A DNA stretch of 64,000 bases. Source: Dietzia timorensis. Lineage in GTDB: Bacteria > Actinomycetota > Actinomycetes > Mycobacteriales > Mycobacteriaceae. The stretch covers positions 2,604,001-2,668,000 of the forward strand of contig NZ_CP015961.1 in the NCBI RefSeq assembly GCF_001659785.1. The letters are read 5' to 3'. Made by a program: the position numbers and the translations under genes. Below the pieces are notes generated by a model. It was given only the letters and a program-made list of their open reading frames with translations. It did no database searches and was not told the DNA's origin. Below, one piece after another: positions 46,636-54,999 of this stretch (positions are counted from its first letter, which is position 1; each line of letters opens with the position of its first letter).

Positions 46636-47211
46636 TTACTCCAGAATCTTCCGGGCGGCGAATTCGATCGAGTCCGCCATCTCCTCGTAGGTCGAATAGC
46701 CCATCCCGGCCCGCAGCAGCGCACCGGAGTAGATCATCTCCAGGGTTTCGACGGTCCTGATGTCCTGATCGGAGCCTTCCAGCGCGCGCATGAGTCGGCG
46801 GCGGATCTCGATCCCAACCTGCGCGCGCAGGTGGTCTACCTCTGCGTCCGGGCCGAGAAGCGAGGCCGTCGTTGCCGACGCCAGTTCCGGTTCGTCCGCG
46901 ACGAGCAGCGCGACCTGCCGCAAGACGAGCACCGCACGGTCGGCAGCCGAGCCACCCTCCCCCTCGGACTCCGGTAGTTCGCCGAGCCTTCGCCAGAACA
47001 CCTCGACGACGAGATGCTCCTTCGACGAGAAGTAGGTGTAGGCGGTCGCCGGAGCCACGCGGGCGCTCTTGGCAACCTCCCGCACCGTGAGTCTGGAGTG
47101 CCCCTTGTCCCGCAACACTTCGAGCGCGGCGGACGTGAGCTTGGCGACCGTCTCGGCCTGTTGATCGGATAGTCGCCGTCGGGGGGATTCGAACTTCGTG
47201 GTGGTGGACAT
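46636..47211 (-). CDS. TetR-family regulator heading the cyp51 operon
   Basis: A 191-residue regulator. The helix-turn-helix is at about residues 18-66 (LTSAALEVLRDKGHSRLTV, VREVAKSARVAPATAYTYF, SSKEHL). The ligand domain follows (VLRQVALLVADEPELASATTAS). The ATG at 47211 (MSTTTKFESPRR) was chosen; a GTG four codons upstream is possible. cyp51 starts 2 bases after its stop. The divergent gap to aldA contains the palindrome at 47286-47299, its most likely binding site. The same palindrome precedes two other genes at 54.9 and 58.1 kb, so it may control all three. Confidence 0.9.
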   Translation of the reverse strand: MSTTTKFESPRRRLSDQQAETVAKLTSAALEVLRDKGHSRLTVREVAKSARVAPATAYTYFSSKEHLVVEVFWRRLGELPESEGEGGSAADRAVLVLRQVALLVADEPELASATTASLLGPDAEVDHLRAQVGIEIRRRLMRALEGSDQDIRTVETLEMIYSGALLRAGMGYSTYEEMADSIEFAARKILE

Positions 47212-47285
47212 GTGTCTGGACACTACTCCAATTTGTCGGGAGCGGCAATGGATTCCGGCAAGTTCCGTTGAATTACGTGGAATTA

Positions 47286-47311
47286 TAGACAGCTGTCTAG
47301 ACGACAGTCTA
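47286..47311. promoter_or_regulatory. Operator in the tetR-cyp51/aldA divergent promoter
   Basis: TAGACAGCTGTCTA (47286-47299) is a perfect 14-bp palindrome. It is followed by an overlapping second inverted repeat, TAGAC-GACA-GTCTA (47298-47311). Both lie midway between the tetR start (47211) and the aldA start (47371). The first palindrome recurs unchanged at 58162-58175 and with a CG centre swap (TAGACACGTGTCTA) at 54951-54964. Confidence 0.72.
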
Positions 47312-47370
47312 GGCTCACATCACAGTTGCTTGATCCCACGCCGGACACGTCCCACGAAAGGCCGATGCAC

Positions 47371-48834
47371 ATGAGTTTTTTCCCCGAGAACACCTCGAGA
47401 CTCTTTATCGACGGCGAGTTGCGGGCCTCCTCCGGGGGCACCTATCCGGTTCTCGACCCCTCGAACGGAGAGGAGATCGGCCATGCCGCCGACGCCACCG
47501 AGGATGAGACCTCGGCGGCCGTCGCCGCTGCTCGCCGCGCATTCGACACCACCGACTGGTCGCGCGATCACGCTCTCCGGGCCCGCTGCCTGCGCCAGCT
47601 TCGCGAGGCGATCGACGCTCGACTCGAGGAGATCCGGGAGTTCACCATCGCCGAGGTCGGCGCGGAGCATTTCCTCACCACCGGGCCGCAGCTCGAGGGC
47701 CCCGTCCAAGGGCTCGACTACTGGGCCGAGCTCGTAGAGGGCTTCGAGTGGGTTACGGATCTCGGCACCGCCGACGTCATGGGGCTGAGCTCGCGCAGGG
47801 AGGTGCGCCGAGAGGCCGCGGGAGTCGTCGCGGCGATCACCCCGTGGAATTTCCCGCATCAGATCAATTTCGCCAAGATCGGGCCCGCCCTGGCTGCAGG
47901 CTGCACGGTCGTTCTCAAGCCGGCGCCGGACACCCCGTGGTGCGCGGCGATGCTCGGCGAGCTCGCCGGCGCCACGGACCTGCCGCCCGGCGTACTCAAT
48001 ATCGTCACCTCCTCTCGCAACGAGATCGGCGCGCAGCTCACCCGCGATCCGGGCGTCGACCTCGTGTCGTTCACCGGTTCGACTGCAACGGGAAAGGCGA
48101 TCATGCGCACGGCCGCGGATTCGCTCAAGCGGGTGTTTCTCGAGCTCGGCGGCAAGTCCGCGTCAATCGTGCTCGACGATGCCGACCTCGGTAGCGCCTG
48201 CATGATGACGGCGGTCAACGCATCCATGCACGCCGGCCAGGGGTGCGCACTCACCACCAGGCTGCTGGTTCCCCGCGAGAGGCTCGACGAGGCCATCGAG
48301 CTCACGACGGCCGCGCTCGCTGGTCTCGCGCCCGGCGACCCACGCGATCCGGGCACGATGTGCGGGCCGATCATCTCCGCCCGGCAGCGCGACCGCATCG
48401 CCGAATACGTCGAGCTCGCCCGCGCCGAGGGCGGGACCATCGAATGCGGCGGTGCCCCGCCTGAGGACAAGACCAGTGGCTACTGGTTCACCCCGACACT
48501 CATCTCCGGCCTGGATCCCTCCTCGCGAGTCGCGCAGGAGGAGATCTTCGGCCCCGTCCTCGTCATCCTCGCCCACGACGGGGACCAGCACGCCATCGAT
48601 ATCGCCAACGACTCTCCCTATGGGCTCTCCGGGGCCGTATGGGGCTCGGATCCGGCGCGCATCGAGTACGTCGTCAATTCCGTGCGCACGGGAACGCTCG
48701 GCGTGAACGGCGCCCAGTGGTACGGCGTCGATGTTCCTTTCGGCGGATTCAAACAATCGGGAATCGGCCGCGAGATGGGCATCGAGGGCTTTGCCGAATA
48801 CCTCGAGACCAAGGCGGTCGGAACGCCCGGCTGA
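47371..48834 (+). CDS. aldA: Aldehyde dehydrogenase (AldA/Rv0768-like)
   Basis: A 487-residue NAD(P)-dependent aldehyde dehydrogenase. AITPWNFPHQINFAKIGPAL binds the cofactor, FLELGGKSASIVL holds the general-base glutamate and MHAGQGCALTTRLLV the nucleophilic cysteine. Two ATGs are close (47365 and 47371); the second has AAAGG at a better distance. It heads a four-gene plus-strand operon (aldA, SDR, HIBADH-like, decarboxylase-like) in the same order as Rv0768-Rv0771, divergent from tetR-cyp51. It may oxidise an aldehyde from the P450 pathway; that link is inference. Confidence 0.93.
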   Translation: MSFFPENTSRLFIDGELRASSGGTYPVLDPSNGEEIGHAADATEDETSAAVAAARRAFDTTDWSRDHALRARCLRQLREAIDARLEEIREFTIAEVGAEHFLTTGPQLEGPVQGLDYWAELVEGFEWVTDLGTADVMGLSSRREVRREAAGVVAAITPWNFPHQINFAKIGPALAAGCTVVLKPAPDTPWCAAMLGELAGATDLPPGVLNIVTSSRNEIGAQLTRDPGVDLVSFTGSTATGKAIMRTAADSLKRVFLELGGKSASIVLDDADLGSACMMTAVNASMHAGQGCALTTRLLVPRERLDEAIELTTAALAGLAPGDPRDPGTMCGPIISARQRDRIAEYVELARAEGGTIECGGAPPEDKTSGYWFTPTLISGLDPSSRVAQEEIFGPVLVILAHDGDQHAIDIANDSPYGLSGAVWGSDPARIEYVVNSVRTGTLGVNGAQWYGVDVPFGGFKQSGIGREMGIEGFAEYLETKAVGTPG

Positions 48835-48894
48835 TCGCCGAAACTCCGCCGTCATACCCGACAACACCCACGACAGAAGTAGAGGAACACTTTA

Positions 48895-49668
48895 GTGAGC
48901 ACTTCCCAGACCAACGCGCAACGACTCTCCGGAAAGGTCGCGGTCGTCACCGGCGCCGCCGGGGACATCGGCGCACGCTATAGCCACGCCGTCGCAGCCG
49001 CGGGAGCCTCCGTGGTCTGCGCCGACCTCGACATCGATGCGGCCGCCAAGGTCGCCGAGGAGATCAACGCCGCGGGAGGGTCCGCCGTAGCGCAGCAGGT
49101 GGACATCGCCGAGGTCGACTCGGGCACGGCATGCGCCCAGCGTGCCGTCGACGAGTTCGGCGGCCTCGACCTCCTGGTCAACAATGCGGCGATCTTCGGC
49201 GGGATGCGCTTGGACTTCCTCATCACCGTCGACTGGGACTACTACAAGAAATTCATGTCCGTGAATCTCGATGGCCAACTCAACATGGTGCGCGCGGCCC
49301 TACCGCACATGCAAGCGCGCGGCGGCGGGTCGATCGTCAACCAGACCTCGACCGCGGCGTACATGTACTCGAACTTCTACGGTCTCGCGAAGGCCGGCGT
49401 GAATGCGCTGACACAGCAGCTCGCCACCGAGCTCGGCGGGTCCGGGATCCGCATCAACGCGATCGCCCCCGGCCCTATCGACACGGCCGCCAATCGCAGC
49501 TCGACCCCGCAGTCGATCGTCAAGGACATGGTGTCCAAGCTGCCGCTTCCCCGCATCGGTACCCCGGACGATCTCACCGGCGCGCTGCTGTTCCTGCTCT
49601 CGGACGACTCCGCATGGGTCACCGGGCAGATTGTCAACGTCGATGGCGGCCAGATTTTCCGGCCCTGA
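48895..49668 (+). CDS. Short-chain dehydrogenase/reductase (Rv0769-like)
   Basis: A 257-residue NAD(P)-dependent classical SDR. The cofactor loop is VVTGAAGDIGARYSHAVA, acid at DLDIDAAAK suggests NAD preference, NNAAIFGG is the structural motif, and YGLAKAG provides the YxxxK. The C-terminus (WVTGQIVNVDGGQIFRP) is typical. The start is GTG at 48895; a GTG start is usual here and fits MSTSQTN. Second gene of the aldA operon. Confidence 0.92.
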   Translation: MSTSQTNAQRLSGKVAVVTGAAGDIGARYSHAVAAAGASVVCADLDIDAAAKVAEEINAAGGSAVAQQVDIAEVDSGTACAQRAVDEFGGLDLLVNNAAIFGGMRLDFLITVDWDYYKKFMSVNLDGQLNMVRAALPHMQARGGGSIVNQTSTAAYMYSNFYGLAKAGVNALTQQLATELGGSGIRINAIAPGPIDTAANRSSTPQSIVKDMVSKLPLPRIGTPDDLTGALLFLLSDDSAWVTGQIVNVDGGQIFRP

Positions 49669-49688
49669 TCTGCAAAGGAACTCAGCAC

Positions 49689-50609
49689 ATGCCCCACACG
49701 AATGACGTCGGAATTCCCTCCCGGCAGGCCCCCGAACCCGTCGGGTACATCGGACTGGGAAACATGGGCGCGCCGATGGCCACGAGACTGCTCGAGTGGT
49801 CCGGCGGCCTGGTGGTGTGCGATGTCCGCGACGACGCCGTCGCGCCGTTTCTCGACAAGGGCGCCCGCGTCGGCACCCCGGCCGAGCTCGCCGCGAGCTG
49901 CAGCGTCGTGTCGGTGACGGTCCTCGACGACGCGCAGGTACGCGAGGTCGTCGCCGGCCCGGAGGGCCTGCTCGTCAATGCACGCGACGGACTCGTCATC
50001 GCCGTACATTCAACGATCGCCGACTCGACTGCAGTAGAGCTCGCCCAGCTGTGCGCCGAACGCGGCGTCGGCTTCGTCGACGCGCCGGTCTCCGGCGGCG
50101 CACCTGGCGCGGCGGACGGCAATCTCGCGACCATGGTCGGCGCCTCGGAAGCTGACTTCGAGGTGGTCAAACCCACGTTCGAGCTGTGGGCCGGGCTCGT
50201 CGTGCACGCCGGCGCTCCCGGCGCCGGCACCCGCATGAAGCTCGCGCGCAATCTCCTGCATTTCGTCTCGTTCACCGCAACCGCCGAGGCCGCACGCCTA
50301 GCCGAGGCCGCCGGACTGTCGGTCGCCGACCTCGGCAATGTCGTCCGCCATACCGATGCGATCACCGGCGGCGCAGGGGCAATCATGTACCGCGATACCG
50401 CCGAACCCGTCGAGCCCGGGGACTTCTGGGAGGGCGTGTTCGGTCACGTCCGCGGGCTCGGAGAGAAGGACCTTACCCTCGCGCTCGGCCTCGGCGGCCG
50501 GCTCGGCGTCGATCTACCGCTCGCAGCCCACTCACTCACCGGTCTCGGGGACGCGCTCGGCGTCGGCCCAGGACCACTCGCCACCGAATACGAGGAGAAC
50601 CACAGATGA
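49689..50609 (+). CDS. NAD-dependent beta-hydroxyacid dehydrogenase (HIBADH/6PGDH family, Rv0770-like)
   Basis: A 306-residue enzyme. VGYIGLGNMGAPMATRLLE is the dinucleotide motif, DAPVSGGAPGAADGNL the substrate-binding motif and GAGTRMKLARNLLHF the catalytic lysine region. It belongs to the same family as mmsB at 17785 but its context is the aldA operon. The ATG at 49689 (MPHTNDVGIPS) was chosen, 20 bases after the SDR stop; a longer reading overlaps the SDR gene in another frame and is rejected. Substrate unknown. It overlaps the next gene by four bases. Confidence 0.9.
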   Translation: MPHTNDVGIPSRQAPEPVGYIGLGNMGAPMATRLLEWSGGLVVCDVRDDAVAPFLDKGARVGTPAELAASCSVVSVTVLDDAQVREVVAGPEGLLVNARDGLVIAVHSTIADSTAVELAQLCAERGVGFVDAPVSGGAPGAADGNLATMVGASEADFEVVKPTFELWAGLVVHAGAPGAGTRMKLARNLLHFVSFTATAEAARLAEAAGLSVADLGNVVRHTDAITGGAGAIMYRDTAEPVEPGDFWEGVFGHVRGLGEKDLTLALGLGGRLGVDLPLAAHSLTGLGDALGVGPGPLATEYEENHR

Positions 50610-50986
50610 CCGACCCCACCGCGAACACAGCGAACGAATCCGTCCGCGCCGCGGGACTGCGTCGCATGTCCGAGGTCTACGGATTCGACATGTCCGACGG
50701 TCCCGGGGACTTCTTCGCCCACACAGCCGACCATCTTTTCGCGAACGTGTGGAGCCGGGACGGGCTCGTCGACCGCGACAGACGCCTCCTCCTTATCGGG
50801 GCGCTCGCCGCGTCCGGCGATATCGACGTCGCGGAGATACAGCTCGGTGCAGCCCTCGACAACGGCGAACTCTCCCCTGCAGAACTCGAGGAGATCGCCC
50901 TGTTCCTCTGCTACTACGTCGGCTGGCCACGCGGCACGAAGCTCAACGCGATGGTCGGTAAAGTCGTGGCCTCACGCCGCACCTAG
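50606..50986 (+). CDS. Carboxymuconolactone decarboxylase-like protein (Rv0771-like)
   Basis: A 126-residue member of the CMD/AhpD fold. RDRRLLLIGALAASGDID and LSPAELEEIALFLCYYVGWPRG match the helical core of CMD proteins; the CxxC of AhpD peroxidases is absent, leaving one cysteine. It overlaps the upstream dehydrogenase gene (ATGA) and ends the aldA operon. In M. tuberculosis the homologue is fused or annotated as 4-carboxymuconolactone decarboxylase. The reaction in this pathway is unknown. Confidence 0.85.
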   Translation: MTDPTANTANESVRAAGLRRMSEVYGFDMSDGPGDFFAHTADHLFANVWSRDGLVDRDRRLLLIGALAASGDIDVAEIQLGAALDNGELSPAELEEIALFLCYYVGWPRGTKLNAMVGKVVASRRT

Positions 50987-51002
50987 CCGTCCCCAGGCAG
51001 GC

Positions 51003-51971
51003 CTACCCGGCTTCCGTTTCCGACAGCGCAAAACGGTCCTCTTCGCCGAAAGTGTCCTCGAGTTCGGCGGGCGAGTAGTCGATGTCGATGTCTTCCACGG
51101 GCCGCCCGCGCGCGGATTCGATGGCGCGAAGTCTCCGGCCCGCCCGATTCGCCGCGTACTCGACGAAACCGTGGTCCTCACCGCCGAACGGCGGTACCTC
51201 GTACTGGTCCCTGTCCCACTGGATCATCCCCAGTGCCAGCGGCAACAGCTCGTCCATCCGCTCGTTGACGACCTGCCATAGCCCGTCGTCTGCGGCCACG
51301 TGGCGGCGACACGTAAACGTTCCCCACGCCATGTGGCGCCGCTCGTCCTCGGCGATATGCGCGATCAGCTCCCGCATTCCCGGCAGGATATTACGACTCG
51401 AGCAGATGGTCTGCCAGGCGAAATACCCGGTCAGCGCGAGGCTGCCCTCGACGACGTGGTTGTAGGTGACACTCGCGAGCACCTGGTTGCGGGGCGAGGG
51501 GTCATCGGCGAGGCGCCGCAGCGCGTCGGGCAACTGTTCGTAGAAGATCTCTCGGTAGTACGGATTCTCGTCCACGTAACCGTGCAGGTCGCGGTCGAGG
51601 CCGACCTCGTCCATCCACAACCGGAATCCTTGCGCGTGTTTGGCCTCCTCGAGGCAGAACTGGGATAGGTACATCTCGTCGCCGAAACGCCCCTCGGCGG
51701 CCATCGCCGCCATAAAGGGTTGGATGTCCTGCGTCACCGCCTCCTCCCCCGCGACGAATTGCGCCACGAGCGTCGTCGCGCTGAGTTCCTCGTCCTGCGT
51801 GAAAGTCGTCCAATCCGCGGCATCGCAAGAAAAATCGATGGTGGCGGGATCCCAATGTTTGGCGTTCCCCTTGGTGAACAGGCGCAGCGGGAACCCGTCC
51901 CAGCTCAACCCTCCCTCGGCCAGCGTGGAAAATCCTACTCGGCGAACATTGGTCGTTTCGGTCACCGACAT
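51003..51971 (-). CDS. R2-like ligand-binding oxidase (R2lox)
   Basis: A 322-residue ferritin-fold protein related to the ribonucleotide reductase R2 subunit. It is closely similar to Rv0233. Metal ligands by alignment to that protein: Glu76 (AGEEAV), Glu109 and His112 (LEEAKH), Glu175 (HVVEG), Glu210 and His213 (EDERRH). Val79 and Tyr170 are the pair that forms the Val-Tyr ether crosslink in R2lox. It binds a mixed Mn/Fe centre and a long-chain fatty acid and is thought to oxidise a lipid; it is not a ribonucleotide reductase subunit. Convergent with the aldA operon and divergent from the permease gene. Confidence 0.93.
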   Translation of the reverse strand: MSVTETTNVRRVGFSTLAEGGLSWDGFPLRLFTKGNAKHWDPATIDFSCDAADWTTFTQDEELSATTLVAQFVAGEEAVTQDIQPFMAAMAAEGRFGDEMYLSQFCLEEAKHAQGFRLWMDEVGLDRDLHGYVDENPYYREIFYEQLPDALRRLADDPSPRNQVLASVTYNHVVEGSLALTGYFAWQTICSSRNILPGMRELIAHIAEDERRHMAWGTFTCRRHVAADDGLWQVVNERMDELLPLALGMIQWDRDQYEVPPFGGEDHGFVEYAANRAGRRLRAIESARGRPVEDIDIDYSPAELEDTFGEEDRFALSETEAG

Positions 51972-52113
51972 CGCTTCCTTCACTTCGGTGGATCAAAGAA
52001 CGGAGCTTTCCGCCCCCACTATCCGCAGAATAACCCCAACGGATGTGATCACGCCCACATTTGTGGCAACTCGTACGCCCGCCCAACTCCCGCGCGTGCC
52101 GGATAATGAAGGA

Positions 52114-52869
52114 ATGAGCTCTACGCAGGACTCGATGGTCGCAATCGGTCCGGGTCTGGCTGTCGCCGTCATCGTCCTCGCGTTCGCCGCTGTTGCAGTC
52201 AATCGCCTCGCGCGAACCGGCCACGCCACCGATGCCGCCGTAGCAGTTGCGCGCGCGGTGGTACAGCTTGCGGCGCTCGCCGCCGTCATCGCGGTGGTCA
52301 TCCAGAATGTATGGGCCTCGGCCGCGTTCGTCGGGGTGATGTCGGTGGCAGCAGCCTGGACCTCGGGCTCTCGAGTCGCGCGGCGCCGGCCACAATGGCG
52401 AGTGGTGGCGCTTTTGTGGCTACCGGTTGCGGCGCCGACGGTACTCGTCGTCGCGGTCCTCGTTGCGGTCGGCGTGCTACCCGCGGCGGGTCTCGCAATC
52501 ATTCCTACGGCGGGAATCTTGCTCGGCGGCGCGATGAATACGACGTCGCTTGCCGGTCGCCGCGCGCTCGAGGAACTCGCGGCCCGACGCGGCGAGGTCG
52601 AGGCGGCGCTGTCCCTAGGTTTTCTTCCGCGCGAAGCGCGCTCGGAGATCTGCACCGAGGCCGGCGCGACGGCACTTCTTCCCGGGATCGACCAGACACG
52701 TTCGGTGGGCCTGGTCACCATTCCCGGCGCCTTCGTGGGGATGGTGCTCGGCGGTGCGCCGGTTTCGCATGCGGCGATCATGCAACTGTTCGTCATGGTG
52801 GCCCTGCTCGCCGTGAGCGCGATCGCCATGGCGGTCACCGCCGAGATGGCCGCCCGCCAGTTGGTATGA
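52114..52869 (+). CDS. UPF0014/FetB-family membrane permease
   Basis: A 251-residue integral-membrane protein with about seven hydrophobic segments. The conserved cytoplasmic part IIPTAGILLGGAMNTTSLAGRRALEEL and the motif TRSVGLVTIPGAFVGMVLGGA identify the FetB/YbbM family, which in E. coli exports iron with the ATPase FetA. No ATPase gene lies next to it here. The ATG at 52114 (MSSTQDSMVAIG) follows AAGGA; upstream in-frame codons overlap the R2lox promoter. Its neighbour R2lox is a metalloenzyme, so a metal link is conceivable but unproved. Confidence 0.85.
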   Translation: MSSTQDSMVAIGPGLAVAVIVLAFAAVAVNRLARTGHATDAAVAVARAVVQLAALAAVIAVVIQNVWASAAFVGVMSVAAAWTSGSRVARRRPQWRVVALLWLPVAAPTVLVVAVLVAVGVLPAAGLAIIPTAGILLGGAMNTTSLAGRRALEELAARRGEVEAALSLGFLPREARSEICTEAGATALLPGIDQTRSVGLVTIPGAFVGMVLGGAPVSHAAIMQLFVMVALLAVSAIAMAVTAEMAARQLV

Positions 52870-52912
52870 CGTCGAGGGCCCTTCGTACGCCCCAGGGCGA
52901 GAGGGTGCGCCC

Positions 52913-53716
52913 CTAGGGCTCGATCGGAGCCTCGGGCTGAATTTCCAACTCCCTCACATACGCGCCGCGAGAGAGCGACACCGCCGCGACGACGCCGTGC
53001 GCGAGCTGTGCCGGGGTACACATCCGACCATGCCGACCATGGCCGAACCTCACCCAATCGTTGATGACGTCGACGATCGTGTCCTCGTCGAAATCGGTGC
53101 CCATCTCGGTGGCCACGGGACCCGGTCGCACAACGGTGGCGCGCACACCGGTACCTTCCAGCTCGCTCTGCAGTTGGAAGGCCATGGTGTCCACGGCGGA
53201 CTTGGCAGCCGGGTACGCCCCACTGCGCGGCCGGGCGGTCCGCGAGGTGTCCGAGCCGATGAGTACGACGTCCCCGCGCCCGCGCGCCACCATGCCGGGA
53301 ACAACCGCCGCGACCACCCGATGCGCAGCGAGGAGATGCACGTCGACCTGCGCGGAAAAATTCTCCGGCGTCATCTCCCAGATACGGCCCATCCGCAGCG
53401 AACCGGCGCTATTGACGACCACCTCTACCTCGCCGAGCGCCGCCTCTACATCTGTGACGGCGGAGGCAATCGATTTCTCGTCCGTGACGTCCACGGCGAA
53501 CGCCTCGGCCTCACCGCCCGCCTCGCGAATGTGCGCGACGACCTCGTCGAGCCGGTCGACTCGGCGCGCGCCGACGGCCACCGGGTGCCCGGCCTCCGCC
53601 AACGCGACGGCCGTCGCGCGGCCGATCCCCGAGGACGCGCCGAGCACGAGGGCGGTCCGCCGTTCGGGGTGGCGGGGATAGTCGAGAGGGAGCGGATGCT
53701 TGCGCCATTTGGCCAT
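52913..53716 (-). CDS. Short-chain dehydrogenase/reductase (Rv0765c-like)
   Basis: A 267-residue SDR. TALVLGASSGIGRATAVALAE binds NAD(P); basic residues after strand two (GARRVDRLDE) suggest NADP. VNSAGSLRMGR and SGAYPAAKSAVDTMAF hold the NNAG-like motif and the YxxxK. It follows the second P450 gene with a one-base overlap (TGATG), the same pairing as Rv0766c-Rv0765c. It probably oxidises the hydroxylated P450 product. Confidence 0.9.
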   Translation of the reverse strand: MAKWRKHPLPLDYPRHPERRTALVLGASSGIGRATAVALAEAGHPVAVGARRVDRLDEVVAHIREAGGEAEAFAVDVTDEKSIASAVTDVEAALGEVEVVVNSAGSLRMGRIWEMTPENFSAQVDVHLLAAHRVVAAVVPGMVARGRGDVVLIGSDTSRTARPRSGAYPAAKSAVDTMAFQLQSELEGTGVRATVVRPGPVATEMGTDFDEDTIVDVINDWVRFGHGRHGRMCTPAQLAHGVVAAVSLSRGAYVRELEIQPEAPIEP

Positions 53717-54930
53717 CAGTTCTCCCCCCGCAGGGTCAGCGCGACGGGAAGGTGGGCGAATCCGCGCACGTTGGTTGAGTGGACACGCTCCGCGCCGGGA
53801 AGGATGGAGAAATCTTCAATCGATTCGGCGATGTGGCGCAGAGAGATCTGCGCCTCCAGCCGGGCCATGTGCGCGCCAAGGCAGAAGTGCGTGCCCACCC
53901 CGAAGCTCATCAACCCGTCCCAGTTTCCGCGGTCGATGTCGTAGGTCTCGGGCCGGTCGAACACCTCGGGATCCCGGTTCGCCGAGCCGATGAGCAGGAG
54001 CACCTTTTCCCCCGCCGGGATCGTGGTGTCACCGACCGTGACCTCGTCCTTGGTCGTTCGCAGGACCATCTGCGAGGACGTGTCGAAGCGCAGGGTCTCC
54101 TCGATCCAGTCGTCGACGCGGTCCGGGTCCGCCAGAACCGCGTTCTTGGCTTCGGGGAAGTGATCGGCCCAGTACATCGCGTTGGACAGAAGTTTCGTAG
54201 TCGTTTCGTTGCCGGCGATGACCATCAGGAAGAGGAACGACAGAACCTCGTCCTCGTCGAGCCGATCGCCGTCGATCTCCGCGGCGATGAGCGCCGAGGT
54301 GAGATCATCCCGCGGCTCGGCCCTCCGGGCCGCGATGAGCTCCTGGTAGTAGGCGATGAGCTCGAATGCGGCGTTCATCGCGGCCTCGGGCACGTCGAAG
54401 ACGTCCTCCTCACGGTGCATCACCCGATCGGCCAGCGCCCGTAGCCGCGCCCTGTCCGCCTCGGGCACGCCCATCAGTTCGCTGATGACGTCCATGGGGA
54501 GCTTCCCTGCGAAATCGTCGACGAAGTCGATCGCCTCTCCCCGCCGAGCCTTGTCGAGGCACTCGCCCCAGTACTGCTCCGTGAGCGCTGTGATCTGCTC
54601 GCCGAGCCCGGTGACCCGGCGCGGGGTGAACCCCTTGTTGACGAGGCGGCGCAGCTGATTGTGACGCGGATCGTCCATCGCGAGGAACGACATCGTCTTG
54701 TAGGCGTGGGGCCCGTAGGCCGCAGGGTCGAGGGACACACCCATCGCCGCGGAGAACGCGGCGTTGTCGCGGAACGCCTCGCCCACGTCCGCATGCCGCG
54801 AAATAGCCCAGAATCCCAGGTCCGCGTTGTGATAAACCGGCGCGTTATCGCGAAGTGCCGCGTACATCGGATACGGGTTCTCATGGAACGAGTAGTCATA
54901 AGGGCTGAACGCTGGAATCGTCGAGGTCAT
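53716..54930 (-). CDS. Cytochrome P450 (CYP123-like position)
   Basis: A 404-residue soluble bacterial P450. The I-helix motif is VIAGNETTTKLL, the ExxR is EETLRFDTS, and the haem loop is FGVGTHFCLGAHMARLE with Cys350. Gene order P450-SDR next to cyp51 relatives matches Rv0766c (CYP123)-Rv0765c; membership in CYP123 itself needs identity values I cannot compute. The ATG at 54930 (MTSTIPAFSPYDYSF) lies 20 bases after the palindrome TAGACACGTGTCTA. It needs a ferredoxin, possibly the one encoded at 45033. Confidence 0.9.
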   Translation of the reverse strand: MTSTIPAFSPYDYSFHENPYPMYAALRDNAPVYHNADLGFWAISRHADVGEAFRDNAAFSAAMGVSLDPAAYGPHAYKTMSFLAMDDPRHNQLRRLVNKGFTPRRVTGLGEQITALTEQYWGECLDKARRGEAIDFVDDFAGKLPMDVISELMGVPEADRARLRALADRVMHREEDVFDVPEAAMNAAFELIAYYQELIAARRAEPRDDLTSALIAAEIDGDRLDEDEVLSFLFLMVIAGNETTTKLLSNAMYWADHFPEAKNAVLADPDRVDDWIEETLRFDTSSQMVLRTTKDEVTVGDTTIPAGEKVLLLIGSANRDPEVFDRPETYDIDRGNWDGLMSFGVGTHFCLGAHMARLEAQISLRHIAESIEDFSILPGAERVHSTNVRGFAHLPVALTLRGEN

Positions 54931-54950
54931 ACCGCAACTGTACACCCGTA

Positions 54951-54964
54951 TAGACACGTGTCTA
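54951..54964 (-). promoter_or_regulatory. Operator upstream of the second P450 gene
   Basis: TAGACACGTGTCTA is a perfect 14-bp palindrome 20 bases before the P450 ATG. It matches the cyp51/aldA operator at 12 of 14 positions; only the central two bases differ. Confidence 0.65.
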
Positions 54965-54999
54965 GGCCTGTTCCACGAGTCGGCGCTCGCCGGCCCTTA

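Noticed and set aside
51003-51971. Calling the R2-like gene a ribonucleotide reductase beta subunit
   Set aside because: It has the Val-Tyr crosslink pair and full-length similarity of R2lox, and no R1 gene is nearby.
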